Below, piece by piece: positions 7,951 to 16,912 of a stretch of 43,525 bases of DNA. Position 1 is the stretch's first letter. Every line of letters starts with the position of its first letter. Made by a program: the position numbers and the translations under genes. The DNA comes from Candidatus Kapaibacterium sp. GTDB taxonomy: Bacteria; Bacteroidota; Ignavibacteria; Kapaibacteriales; UBA4661. The stretch is taken from assembly GCA_025455065.1 (NCBI GenBank), contig JALONG010000040.1, positions 1-43,525 on the forward strand, in the 5' to 3' direction. A model generated the notes under the pieces. The model made no database searches and had not been told where the DNA came from. It saw nothing but the letters and a program-made list of their open reading frames with translations.

Positions 7951-9696
7951 CTAGTTTTCATCACCCTCTGCACCAAGCAACCCTGCCGGAACGTGGGGAC
8001 GCACCATGACAACTTCTTCGCGCTCCAAAATGACCGCGCCAACGGCAGCACCTTTGGGCTTGCGGATGTACTTTTTTTGCGTGTACGCAACGGGAGAAAG
8101 TTTCGCATTGCGGGCTTTGGAAAAGTAGGCGGCGATTGATGCAGCCTGCTCTACAACCTGTTTCGGCGGCTTTTTATCTTTGGCGGAACTGCGCAAAACC
8201 GCGTGTGAACCCGGAACGCCCCGTGCATGAAACCAATAATCATTCGGCTTGGCAAAGCGCAAGGTCAGTTCGTCATTGTCGGCGGCAGTTTTGCCCACGT
8301 AGAGCGTGTAATCGTCCTCCAAAGGGAACTCACGGAAGCGTGTTGTTTTACGGTGCTGTTCGGCTCCGCTCGTGGTTTGAAGCGCTTTTGATGGTGATTG
8401 TCCTTGTTCTTTCATCCACTGCTCCAATTCGCGCTCGGTCGAAATGCCCCGAAGTCGCTCTAATGCTTGATTGGTGAGAGAAATAATCCGTTCTTGCTGC
8501 TGACGGCGTTGCTCACGTTTTTTGAGTGTCGCTTTTGCAGTACCGGCTTTTTTGAAATACTCTTCGGCGTTTTCGCGCAGTGTTAGTGCGGGTTGTAGGC
8601 GAATAGTGATTGTCTCGCCGCTCCAGTCCTGCGTTTGAAGTTCTGTCAAACCTTTGTGCTGCACATTGGGCTGCGACAGCAGTATTTCTGCCCAGAGTTG
8701 GCGCTCTTGTGCGCGTTCAGCGCCGTCAGTGTCCTGCAAAATAGCACTCAAAGCGCGTTGTGCCTTTGTTAATGTCTTTGTGCATTGGGCTTCTGCTTGG
8801 CTCTGAAGCGCGTGGAATCTTGCCTCTCGGTGCATTGTTGCCAACGTAAACCGCACCGCCTCGCTTGCAGAGAAAAACGTTTTGTCAATTTTGTAAACGG
8901 TTGCATTTGTAGGATGAACATTTGTAGGATGAATCAGCGAAAGCAAAGGTTTATTGCGCTCATCGCGCACAAGCAAAAACTCCTTCGCGCTAAGGCACTC
9001 TCGGCACACTTCTTCTGCAATGCTTTCAATGACGTGTTTTTCCGTCTGCACTGCTTCATCGGCAAGCGTTAATGCGCCTTCCAAGCCTAAATGTTGTTGA
9101 GTACGCAGCACAACTTCCTTCGCATACTGCACACCAAGCAAATACTTACTTCCTGCAAGCGCCTTTTCAAGCGCTGTTTCGGACGGGAATGTGTCAAATG
9201 CCTGATGCGAAGCAGTGTTCAGGCGAAGCGGCGTTTTTACAAGGTCGCTAGGTGAACGAAATGCAGCAACGATGCGCTCTTGAACGTTATTCTCGCCTTC
9301 TTGTATGGTCGCAGGCAGCGTTACAATCGCATTTGCCGACGAGCGCTCGGCATCTTGATTCCATCCCGCAAAAACAACGCAATGCAAGGTATAGGGTGGC
9401 AACGAGAGCGATAACACCCGTTCATTCGTCATTAATACTGCACGTTCAAGGGTTCGCCCGATAAGTTCGGGAAATACATCCACTGTGTTTTTTCGTGCGC
9501 GGTGAAATTCGGGGCGCAAAAAAACAGCACCCATGCGGCTGTCCAACTGCATTTCCAACGTGTGCGTTTCACGTCCGCGCTCAAAGACACAATGCAGCGT
9601 GTTGCGCTCTTGCGTAAAACATTCGGTTAAAAACGTTCCCGCAAGAGCGTTGATTTCTTGAGCGATATGATGAAGAATGTAGTAATGAAGCAGCAT
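7951..9696 (-). CDS. NFACT-family protein (RqcH-like ribosome quality control)
   Basis: The 581-residue protein has the NFACT layout: an N-terminal NFACT-N domain (about 1-200), a helical and coiled-coil middle (about 280-440, with KKREQRRQQQER) and a C-terminal NFACT-R/DUF814 domain. The last includes YTLYVGKTAADNDELT, DYWFHARGVPGSHAVLR and a basic KKYIRKPKGA tail. RqcH binds obstructed 50S subunits and adds C-terminal alanine tails to stalled chains. The catalytically important Asp-Arg pair of RqcH appears as E92-R93 (TNERVLSL) by my reading, so tailing activity is uncertain. A 15-bp duplication doubles HPTNV in the middle region. The gene is 12 bases downstream of the IcmF-like gene and probably co-transcribed with it. 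Confidence 0.87.
   Translation of the reverse strand: MLLHYYILHHIAQEINALAGTFLTECFTQERNTLHCVFERGRETHTLEMQLDSRMGAVFLRPEFHRARKNTVDVFPELIGRTLERAVLMTNERVLSLSLPPYTLHCVVFAGWNQDAERSSANAIVTLPATIQEGENNVQERIVAAFRSPSDLVKTPLRLNTASHQAFDTFPSETALEKALAGSKYLLGVQYAKEVVLRTQQHLGLEGALTLADEAVQTEKHVIESIAEEVCRECLSAKEFLLVRDERNKPLLSLIHPTNVHPTNATVYKIDKTFFSASEAVRFTLATMHREARFHALQSQAEAQCTKTLTKAQRALSAILQDTDGAERAQERQLWAEILLSQPNVQHKGLTELQTQDWSGETITIRLQPALTLRENAEEYFKKAGTAKATLKKREQRRQQQERIISLTNQALERLRGISTERELEQWMKEQGQSPSKALQTTSGAEQHRKTTRFREFPLEDDYTLYVGKTAADNDELTLRFAKPNDYWFHARGVPGSHAVLRSSAKDKKPPKQVVEQAASIAAYFSKARNAKLSPVAYTQKKYIRKPKGAAVGAVILEREEVVMVRPHVPAGLLGAEGDEN
8914..8943 (-). repeat. Perfect 15-bp in-frame tandem duplication
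   Basis: Two adjacent copies of CATTTGTAGGATGAA (plus strand) inside the NFACT gene give a doubled pentapeptide HPTNV HPTN. Confidence 0.95.
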
Positions 9697-9708
9697 TTGA
9701 GGCAGTAA

Positions 9709-11163
9709 TTAACCTTCGTTCAGAACATCCAAAGCACCTTCCAACTGATACAAACGCCGCGCCAAGCGTACCTGCTCGGCGGTGTGTTTTTTGTAACGGT
9801 CGTGTTCATCGGCGATTTCGGCGAGATAGCGTGTGCGGTTCGGCGGGATGATATAGACTTTCTTGCTCATTTCATCCGAAATGGAAAAGTCTGAAGCGAG
9901 CGCTGCTCCTGTCTTGGCGGCAACAGTGTCCATCAGCATTTTGTACAGCGTGTTCATGCCCGGGTCGTTAAACTGCGAAGCCATTGTGCCGAACACAGGC
10001 ATTTCTTCGGGCTTTGCGTTCCACAAGCCCCGTGCGCGTTGGTACTGCTTTTTCACATCGCGCAGCGCGTCCAACGCACCTGCTTTGTCGAATTTGTTGA
10101 GCGCAATCACATCGGCATAATCAATCATATCAATTTTTTCCAGCTGTGTAGCAGCGCCAAATTCCGGTGTCATCACATACAGCGACACATCGGCAATATC
10201 CGTAATTTCCGAGCCGCTCTGCCCGATTCCCGCCGTTTCGACGATAATGAGGTCAAACCCCGCGCACTTCACTGCCGTAAGCATGGCGTGAAGGGCCGTG
10301 CTGACAGCAGCGTTAGATTGGCGCGTCGCCACAGAGCGCATGAATACTCGCGGATTATGAATCGCGTTCATGCGAATACGGTCACCCAGAAGTGCGCCTC
10401 CCGTCTTGCGTTTCGAGGGATCAATAGAGAGAATCGCAATGCGCTTTTCGGGGAAATCCATGAGAAAACGGCGTACTAACTCGTCTGTGAGCGAGGATTT
10501 TCCCGCGCCGCCTGTTCCCGTGATGCCCAAAATTGGTGTGCGAATAGCTTCAGCACTGGTGCGAAGCGCTTGTACCTGTGCCTCATCAAGAACACCCAGT
10601 TCAATCATCGTCAAAACCCTTGCTAAATGCGGCGTACTGATTTCAGACGCGCTGATATCAGACGTGCTGCCCTTTTGCAGCGCTTCGTAAAGATGTTGTT
10701 CCTTGCCTTGTGAAAGCGCCGCAGGAGAAAAATCCGACTGCTCAACAAGGTCGTTAATCATGCCTTGCAAGCCCATTGTGCGCCCGTCTTCGGGGGAATA
10801 AATGCGGTTTATGCCGTAGGCGTGTAAATCTGCAATTTCTTCCGGCAAAATCGTACCGCCCCCGCCGCCAAAAATCTTGATGTGCGGCGCTCCGCGCTCC
10901 GTAAGCAAATCCCGCATATACTTGAAAAACTCGTTGTGTCCGCCTTGATAGCTCGTAATGGCGACCGACTGCACATCTTCCTGAATCGCAGCATCAACAA
11001 TCTCGCCCACAGAGCGATTATGCCCAAGATGAATCACCTCTGCGCCCGTAGATTGGATGATGCGGCGCATGATGTTGATTGCGGCATCGTGTCCGTCAAA
11101 GAGCGAGGCTGCGGTAACGATGCGAACATTGTGTTTCGGCTTGTATGGATGCGGGTTTTGCAT
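9709..11163 (-). CDS. IcmF-like B12-binding/MeaB GTPase fusion without mutase domain
   Basis: The 484 residues match the N-terminal half of IcmF, the fused isobutyryl-CoA mutase. A cobalamin-binding domain (about 10-140) has DGH at 23-25, the TSYQGGH segment near 70-76 and the FGGGGG loop near 98-103. A MeaB-type G domain follows, with Walker A GTGGAGKS (216-223), ETAG (309-312) and NKFD (356-359). In IcmF the G domain loads and protects adenosylcobalamin on the mutase. Here the chain stops after the linker ([16 protein letters not shown], then 25 more residues). The roughly 550-residue acyl-CoA mutase domain is absent and the next gene is unrelated. The catalytic subunit may be encoded elsewhere, or this is a stand-alone chaperone. 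Confidence 0.88.
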   Translation of the reverse strand: MQNPHPYKPKHNVRIVTAASLFDGHDAAINIMRRIIQSTGAEVIHLGHNRSVGEIVDAAIQEDVQSVAITSYQGGHNEFFKYMRDLLTERGAPHIKIFGGGGGTILPEEIADLHAYGINRIYSPEDGRTMGLQGMINDLVEQSDFSPAALSQGKEQHLYEALQKGSTSDISASEISTPHLARVLTMIELGVLDEAQVQALRTSAEAIRTPILGITGTGGAGKSSLTDELVRRFLMDFPEKRIAILSIDPSKRKTGGALLGDRIRMNAIHNPRVFMRSVATRQSNAAVSTALHAMLTAVKCAGFDLIIVETAGIGQSGSEITDIADVSLYVMTPEFGAATQLEKIDMIDYADVIALNKFDKAGALDALRDVKKQYQRARGLWNAKPEEMPVFGTMASQFNDPGMNTLYKMLMDTVAAKTGAALASDFSISDEMSKKVYIIPPNRTRYLAEIADEHDRYKKHTAEQVRLARRLYQLEGALDVLNEG

Positions 11164-11260
11164 GATTTTGGAGAAAGAAAATGCTTCTAAGGTCTTGAGA
11201 ATTATTGATTTTCAGAGACTTCGCAAATTTTAGATTGTCCGAACTACTGATTGTAAGCCA

Positions 11261-12310
11261 TTATTCAGCAATCTTCCTTTTACAGAATTGTGTCCACGTT
11301 TCATTGCTTGGATGAGAATAAATTACCGGATTTTTACCGTAGTACGTGATATTTTTCACTCCTACGGCATCCGCTCTTTTTTTTAATTCTCTTGCGTGAA
11401 AAGCGTGATGTGATGGTATATCGGGGCTATAAGGGTTATAGGGATTCACAACATCTCTCAGCGTATTATTTACCCAAATTTCAGGGTCATCGGAAGTCAT
11501 TAGCGACAGCATATCAACCTCTTTTCTATAAGCATCAATTGCAGGTAATTCGTATTGGGCAGTTGAGGATATGCCATATATTTTGCGGATATTTCCGGCT
11601 TCATTTGCCAGTATCTCCGCCCACGTCAGGCGATAATCAGCAAAAACATCATTAACCCAACGGTCTTCGATATTATAACTTGCTTGAGTTTCTCTCGCAA
11701 CGACACCTTTTACTCTGCTTGATTCTCTCAAAACAGGGTCGGTGCTTTGAGCATTAGCAGCGTCATTATTAAGTGCAATCCACAGAGAAGTACCCGCGCC
11801 AGCTGAATTACCGGCTAAAATGATGTTATTTTTGTCAATATTAAAGTCGCCCGCACGGCTTCTGATGTATTGCAATGCTCTCCTTACATCCGACATTGAT
11901 TTTTTAATGCCTTCAGTTTCTGCGCTAGGACTTAAAAGTGTGTAACGAATGGTCGCAAAAGCAATGTTATTTTGAAGCAAAAACCGAATATCCATTGGAA
12001 AATCCCACGCACCACCCGACTGCACAGCATATACAAAATCCTTATCACCGCTTGTAAAGCCGCCTCCGTGGATATATATCACCAAGCCTGTGGGAATGGT
12101 AGAATTTGGCAACCAAATATCAAACTGCGTTCTTTCCTTGTTATCATAAGCGATGTCTTTTGCAAATTTTGCATTGACACTTTGCAGAGAAAAAGGCGAG
12201 TTTGAAAATGTGATAGTTGAACTTGGGTTTGTCGGATTGCCAGTATTTCTCTCACAAGAAAATGTACATGAGAGTAACAGGACGAGCAGTATTTTGGGGT
12301 ATTTGTCCAT
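11261..12310 (-). CDS. Alpha/beta-hydrolase esterase, probable lipoprotein
   Basis: This 349-residue protein has a lipoprotein-type signal (hydrophobic ILLVLLLSCTFSC, candidate lipid cysteines C15 or C19). A carboxylesterase/lipase-like fold follows: oxyanion motif HGGGF at 81-85 and nucleophile elbow GNSAG at 167-171 (S169). A histidine-rich HHAFHARELKKRAD segment near residue 305 is where the catalytic His is expected. The family cleaves esters of small or acylated substrates; the substrate is not predictable. It would sit in the periplasm or on the outer membrane. The coding sequence is noticeably more AT-rich than its neighbours, which suggests recent acquisition. It starts 26 bases downstream of the DUF3224 gene. 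Confidence 0.85.
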   Translation of the reverse strand: MDKYPKILLVLLLSCTFSCERNTGNPTNPSSTITFSNSPFSLQSVNAKFAKDIAYDNKERTQFDIWLPNSTIPTGLVIYIHGGGFTSGDKDFVYAVQSGGAWDFPMDIRFLLQNNIAFATIRYTLLSPSAETEGIKKSMSDVRRALQYIRSRAGDFNIDKNNIILAGNSAGAGTSLWIALNNDAANAQSTDPVLRESSRVKGVVARETQASYNIEDRWVNDVFADYRLTWAEILANEAGNIRKIYGISSTAQYELPAIDAYRKEVDMLSLMTSDDPEIWVNNTLRDVVNPYNPYSPDIPSHHAFHARELKKRADAVGVKNITYYGKNPVIYSHPSNETWTQFCKRKIAE

Positions 12311-12336
12311 TTTTTTGTTGGGTTAATGATTGCTGT

Positions 12337-12732
12337 TTAATCAATCGCATAATCAAACGTGTAGGAATGGCTACCGTTCTCAATAATGATGTTGAACGTG
12401 CCACTCAAGCCCGTCAATTCGCCCGTTCCCGAATCCGGCACAACCACCACCGAAAGCCCATATTCACCGCGATTCATCGTTCCCACGTGCATCAGCACAA
12501 ACGTTCCCGTGCGCCCATGGAGTGTGCCGCTAACACGCTCAATGGCTACATATCCGGCAGAACCTTTTGTTGTGGTTTGAGCGCTTAACATCTCACCCGT
12601 CGTGATGCCGGAAAGGTCGCCGTGCAAGGTTTTATCAATGCTGAGACGTGCAAGCAAGGAATCTTCGTAACTGTGCGCCAGTGCTTGGGGCGAAAGTTTT
12701 ACCTCAAATGTGCCTGTTGCTTGGGTATTCAT
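12337..12732 (-). CDS. DUF3224 domain protein
   Basis: The 131-residue protein fits DUF3224 throughout: GTFEVKLSPQ near the start, GDLSGITTGEML, GSAGYVAIERVSGTLHGR and a C-terminal strand-rich SGTGELTGLSGTF. The family forms a small beta-barrel related to allene-oxide-cyclase-like folds and has no established reaction. I used ATG 12732, which opens the domain (MNTQATGTFEVKL), rather than an upstream start in non-conserved sequence. No signal peptide is present, so it is probably cytosolic. It lies between egtB and the esterase on the same strand. Confidence 0.88.
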   Translation of the reverse strand: MNTQATGTFEVKLSPQALAHSYEDSLLARLSIDKTLHGDLSGITTGEMLSAQTTTKGSAGYVAIERVSGTLHGRTGTFVLMHVGTMNRGEYGLSVVVVPDSGTGELTGLSGTFNIIIENGSHSYTFDYAID

Positions 12733-12837
12733 GCTCTGTTGGAATTGTGAATAGCGGAAAAGAATTGTGCCAAAATACGGAAAAAGCCTTGTTTGAACCA
12801 GAAGAAACAGCACAATGTATGTCCGAATGTTCCTTCG

Positions 12838-14235
12838 TTACAGCGTCCTTGCGCAGCGAAAGCCCGAACTCATCCATCTGTCTTGCGGAGCAAAAAAATT
12901 GCGGTAGGAAGAGCGCATACTCACTCGCGGCGTAGCAAATGAGCCACCGCGCAGCACTTTTTGATTCACAAACCATTTGTCATTGTATTCATCGAACTGG
13001 GTTTGGAATCCCGGATAAGGCGCATAATCGCTGGTTGTCCATTCCCACGCATCACCAATCATCTGCCAAATGCCGCTTTCGGTCTTGCCCTCAGGGAATG
13101 AACCTGCTTCGGATGCTGACCAGAGCTTGTTTTCAAAGAAATTGCCGTGATGCTCTTTGAGTGCGCCGTTGCCCCAAGGAAACGCCCGTTTTTCGCCTGC
13201 GGCGTTCATCGTTGCTGCATATTCCCATTCTGCTTCCGTCGGAAGGCGCTTCCCACGCCACTTTGCGTAGGCAGAGGCTTCGTAATAGCTGATATGCAGA
13301 ACAGGTTCGTTGTTGTTGGCAGAGCGCAACCCGCGATAATCCCTGATGCACCAAGCGCCTTCGCTTGCCGCATCACCACTACGTTCCCAATACATCGGCG
13401 CTTCGATTTTTTCCGTGTTTACCCATTCCCACGCCGCCGAAAGCCACCAACGGTAATTCGTGTAGCCGCCGTCGTTTATAAATTCCAAAAAATCGTTGTT
13501 CGTAACAAGCCGTGTATCTAACGCAAAATCATTGACATACACCTTGTGCCGAGGGGCTTCGTTGTCCCACACAAACACATGGTCTTGGGTGTTTGTGCCA
13601 AGCTCAAACAGCCCTCCGCGAAATTCCACCTCGCCTTGCGGAATATAGTCCGGGTGCGGCATTGAGCGCAGTTCAAGCGGTTTGTATTCATCGGCGAGTA
13701 AATTTTTTATGTCATAGACCAGCAATTCTTGATGCTGCATTTCGTGTTCCAGCCCCAAACGAAAAAGCCGCGCCACTTCTGCCGCTTCGGGCAATGTGGG
13801 CAAGCGTTCCAGCAAAATTTTACAATGCCCGTCTATCCGTGTGCGATAAAGCAAGGTTTCTTGCACCGTCGGGCGCGAGACAGAACCGCGCTTTTGCCGA
13901 TTGATACGAGCGCCCAAGCCTTCGTAGTACGAATTGAAATAGTACAAAAATGCTTCGGAATAAATCTTGTATTCCGGCAAAAAACGCGAAAGCAGCATCT
14001 CGAAAAACCACGACGTATGCCCCAAATGCCAGCGCGGAGGACTCATAAAGGGCGCGGTTTGGATGACAAAATCCTCAATGGCAAGCGGCTGACAAAGTTC
14101 AATCGTTGCGGTACGCACCGTTGCAAAGTCCTCCGCAAGGCGGTTGCGAAGTTCTTCCAATGAAAGTAACGGATGAGATGTGTTGTGTGCAGCGCCGTTT
14201 GTGGCTTTGTGTAATGGCGAACTTGTCGAGGTCAT
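12838..14235 (-). CDS. egtB: Ergothioneine-type sulfoxide synthase EgtB
   Basis: EgtB is a non-haem iron enzyme that joins trimethylhistidine (hercynine) to a thiol donor (cysteine or gamma-glutamylcysteine) using oxygen. The 465 residues comprise an N-terminal DinB-like domain (about 25-175) and a C-terminal formylglycine-generating-enzyme-like domain (about 200-465). The latter shows GKRLPTEAEWEYAA, WEWTTSDY, LRGGSF and RSSYRNFF. The likely iron ligands are H73 (WHLGHTSWFFE) and H164/H168 (LEHEMQHQE). No methyltransferase EgtD is adjacent, so the other pathway steps must be encoded elsewhere. The start codon sits in the divergent region facing the 14522 gene. Confidence 0.9.
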   Translation of the reverse strand: MTSTSSPLHKATNGAAHNTSHPLLSLEELRNRLAEDFATVRTATIELCQPLAIEDFVIQTAPFMSPPRWHLGHTSWFFEMLLSRFLPEYKIYSEAFLYYFNSYYEGLGARINRQKRGSVSRPTVQETLLYRTRIDGHCKILLERLPTLPEAAEVARLFRLGLEHEMQHQELLVYDIKNLLADEYKPLELRSMPHPDYIPQGEVEFRGGLFELGTNTQDHVFVWDNEAPRHKVYVNDFALDTRLVTNNDFLEFINDGGYTNYRWWLSAAWEWVNTEKIEAPMYWERSGDAASEGAWCIRDYRGLRSANNNEPVLHISYYEASAYAKWRGKRLPTEAEWEYAATMNAAGEKRAFPWGNGALKEHHGNFFENKLWSASEAGSFPEGKTESGIWQMIGDAWEWTTSDYAPYPGFQTQFDEYNDKWFVNQKVLRGGSFATPRVSMRSSYRNFFAPQDRWMSSGFRCARTL

Positions 14236-14521
14236 AGTAATTTAGAATCGAAATGTATGGTGGCGTTTTTACCTGAATATACCAAATGCTGTACTTGCTA
14301 CAACGCACAAATTAGGGCTTTATTGCCCTGAAAACAAATTGTTCTGAGCGGGTAAGGAGCGAATTTTTTGACCTCAAGGATAAACTTTTCGTAATCGTTT
14401 GTGTATCTCATTCAAGGAAGCTAAATTGTACACGGCAACAATGCGAGTGCAGATGTTTCCTCTCTCGAACAAGGTTTTTTGTACTATATTCTTTTTTCAT
14501 TTTAATTAGGAGTTTTTTCTC

Positions 14522-15436
14522 ATGAGATATTTTCGTTTGCTTGCTGCTTCGTGTGCAGCCTTGGCATTATTCGTCTTTGTGGCGTGTGATAATTCCGGAA
14601 CAGGTCCCGGAACGACCGTAACCGTTCCTGCGGCTGTGGATAGTCTTCAGGCTACTTCGATTAACCAAACAACCGTGCGTCTGCGTTGGAGAGCATCGGC
14701 AACGGCTGCCGTAACGGGCTACCGCGTAACTATCGTCAATACAGCTTCCGGCGCGACGATTGGCACAACAAACACCACAAGCACACTTTTCGATGTTACC
14801 GGACTTACCGCCGGAACGGTCTATGCCTTCCGCATCCAAAGCCGCACTGCCGACACCGTCAGCACAGCGCGGGAAATTCGCTGGTCTCCGGCGGTGCGCG
14901 TTACCACAATGCAAGGCGGAGCGATTCGGATTTATGAGACGGCTTCAGGGTTTGGAAGTGGTTTGCGGATTCAAGGCGGAACAGCATTAAATCTTACTGT
15001 TGCACGTGGTAATGAATGGGATTTGGGGATTAACACGCGCAGCGACACCATGCGTATTGGTTCTCCGGGCAGATTGGGTTACACCGGTATTACAATGCCC
15101 CGTACAACTCGCATTGGCAATGCAGCGTACACAAATATTGACAGTTTGAGCCAAGTATTTGATACGGAAATCCAAATGGGTCCGGCGGACACATTCGATG
15201 TACCCCGCACAGTTACTCGTGGTTTCGTGTTTGCCTTCCAAACTCAAGAAGGAAATTTTGCAAAAGTCCTCGTGAAATCTGCTAGCGGTGTGATTTTACA
15301 AGGCGCATCGCCCAACCGTTATATCGAAGTTGAAATTTCGTATCAACCTGTCGCCAACGTTCCATATGCGATTGTGCCGACAATGATTTCAAATAATGGT
15401 AAATCCTTCGACGGTGGTGTTTCTTTCTCGCGTTAA
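14522..15436 (+). CDS. Fibronectin type III domain lipoprotein
   Basis: The 304-residue protein has a clear lipoprotein signal ending at FVAC22, so it should be lipid-anchored. One fibronectin III domain spans about residues 36-130 (VDSLQATSINQTTVRLRW, then TGLTAGTVYAFRIQS). The remaining 170 residues form a beta-rich domain I do not recognise. Such proteins usually take part in surface binding. TTAGGAG at 14507-14513 is a reasonable SD for ATG 14522. The gene is divergent from egtB across about 290 bases of AT-rich sequence in which I found no certain promoter, and it precedes another small exported protein by 54 bases. Confidence 0.82.
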   Translation: MRYFRLLAASCAALALFVFVACDNSGTGPGTTVTVPAAVDSLQATSINQTTVRLRWRASATAAVTGYRVTIVNTASGATIGTTNTTSTLFDVTGLTAGTVYAFRIQSRTADTVSTAREIRWSPAVRVTTMQGGAIRIYETASGFGSGLRIQGGTALNLTVARGNEWDLGINTRSDTMRIGSPGRLGYTGITMPRTTRIGNAAYTNIDSLSQVFDTEIQMGPADTFDVPRTVTRGFVFAFQTQEGNFAKVLVKSASGVILQGASPNRYIEVEISYQPVANVPYAIVPTMISNNGKSFDGGVSFSR

Positions 15437-15490
15437 ATTGTAGCGCAAAACTCAATAAACAGATTACAACTCACTCTTTTTTGAATAGCT

Positions 15491-15907
15491 ATGAAACTCT
15501 CACGTTTATTCACAGGCGCGGCATTGGCACTTGTTTTGCCGCTGTGCGCTTTTGCTCAAACGAAATCTTCCGCTCCAGCACCGCAATCGGAAGGAACGGT
15601 AACGAAAACATCTTCTGCGCAGGTTGCACCAGTCCGCACCAAGACTTCAAAACCTGTTAAAGGTGTTGTTGTGAACCTGCTTACGTTGAAACGTATTAAC
15701 GCACAAGAAGCATCCACCTTACCCAACAAAAGTGTTCTTGCGCTCCTTGTCGGCTCGCGCATTGTCTATGTGTTTAAGGCTGATGGTACTTCGGTGGGTG
15801 ATGATTTGGCACGTTTGGCTGATGCGCCCGTCGGTGTTATTGGCAGAACACTTTCCCGTAACGGGGTTACGGTTATGCTTGCCGACATAGTTGATACAAT
15901 GAAATAA
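15491..15907 (+). CDS. Small exported protein of unknown function
   Basis: I do not recognise this 138-residue protein. It begins with a standard signal peptide (MKLSRLFTGAALALVLPLCAFA, cleaved before Q23). A Ser/Thr/Pro-rich linker of about 30 residues follows, then a compact domain from about residue 53 (VVVNLLTLKRINAQEA) to the end with alternating strands and one helix. There are no cysteines in the mature part. It probably forms a transcription unit with the fibronectin-type lipoprotein upstream and ends at the terminator 15935-15975. Confidence 0.7.
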   Translation: MKLSRLFTGAALALVLPLCAFAQTKSSAPAPQSEGTVTKTSSAQVAPVRTKTSKPVKGVVVNLLTLKRINAQEASTLPNKSVLALLVGSRIVYVFKADGTSVGDDLARLADAPVGVIGRTLSRNGVTVMLADIVDTMK

Positions 15908-15934
15908 GTCGTTCAAAAATAGTATTTTATAAGT

Positions 15935-15975
15935 AAATGCCCGTTACGCACAATTTGCGCATCGGGCATTTTTGA
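15935..15975 (+). terminator. Rho-independent terminator
   Basis: AAATGCCCG (15935-15943) pairs with CGGGCATTT (15963-15971), with an inner CGCA/TGCG stem, followed by Ts. It ends the 14522-15907 unit. Confidence 0.85.
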
Positions 15976-16067
15976 TTTGGAAATATCAAAATAAAATGGT
16001 AAATTGATAATCTGTCCTAAAAAATTGGACAAACAATTTTTTGTTTAACTTTTTATGTGTTGGCTCT

Positions 16068-16764
16068 ATGAAACAATATATTTTGCTCTTTGCTCTTTGC
16101 TCTTTGCTCTTTGCTCTTTGTGGCTAGCTGTACAGATAATCAATTGGGTAGTGAAAATCCTACAAAGTCTCCTGCAACAGCACAAAAAACGCCTGTCAAA
16201 AATGAACTCACCGCAAAAATAGACGAGATGCTTCCAAGCATCAGTGCCGCCTACCAACAAGCTAAAAAAGCTGGTACAACTAATGAATCTTTTGAAGAAT
16301 TTTTGCAAAAACAGTTAAATGCAAAAATTACCCAGCCTGTTAAAATTCATAAGATGGAAAATGTCTCGGTTAAGCAATACACACCTGAGTTGCGGACTTT
16401 ACCAAATAACCCTCAAATTCAAAATGGTATTTACAAGCAAACGTACGGTATTGACGGCTCCGTTACACGAAGCTATATGGGTGGGCAATATTACAACTAT
16501 TTGTACATGAGGCTTGCTGTTCTCGCGTTGATAAACGGTTCTTGGGTAGTCTGGTCGTATGATGTAGTAGATCCGTATTCAACAGAATGGTATGTGGTTA
16601 TCAATTATTATGAAATTGATAGATGGGGCTACTTGAATATGTATGCAACAACATATTCTGGTGTCGGTTTAACATATGGTTTAACATTTACTTCTACCAA
16701 TCCAATTGCTGTAACAATGATTGCCAATGGTAACTGGACAAAATATTTTGGCTTTTTTGACTAA
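16068..16764 (+). CDS. Lipoprotein gene with repeat-controlled frame (OFF as sequenced)
   Basis: From ATG 16068 the frame passes through five TTTGCTC repeats and hits TAG at 16125, giving only 19 residues. In the neighbouring frame a 200-plus-residue protein runs to 16764, but the only start there is a poor TTG at 16090, because a TGA at 16069 blocks that frame upstream. With four (or seven) repeat copies the ATG frame joins it and yields MKQYILLFALCSLLFVASC, a textbook lipoprotein signal with lipid cysteine 19, and a 229-residue product. The mature part is rich in Tyr, Asn and Thr (YYNYLYMRLAVLAL, GLTYGLTFTST) and of unknown function. The gene is AT-rich and ends at a strong terminator. Confidence 0.75.
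16082..16120 (+). repeat. Heptanucleotide repeat (TTTGCTC)5
   Basis: Five perfect copies at 16082-16116 plus a partial TTTG. They encode the hydrophobic core of the signal peptide in every reading frame (Leu, Phe, Ala, Cys, Ser), so copy changes alter frame but keep hydrophobicity. Confidence 0.97.
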
Positions 16765-16787
16765 AGTGTAAATCAAACATTCAGTGC

Positions 16788-16831
16788 AAACCCGCTTAGG
16801 ACAAACCCAAGCGGGTTTTTCTTTTTTTTTT
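16788..16831 (+). terminator. Rho-independent terminator
   Basis: AAACCCGCTT (16788-16797) pairs with AAGCGGGTTT (16809-16818), followed by a long T-rich tract. It ends the repeat-controlled lipoprotein gene. Confidence 0.9.
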
Positions 16832-16912
16832 CGGCACGGGAATTTCAGCATGATTTTTGCATGAAGATTCGTATGATTATTCCGTATTTCTTGCACAAAT
16901 GTTGAACACGTG

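Noticed and set aside
16090-16764. Lipoprotein gene starting at TTG 16090
   Set aside because: The signal peptide would lack positively charged residues, there is no SD, and the ATG plus repeat model explains the sequence better.
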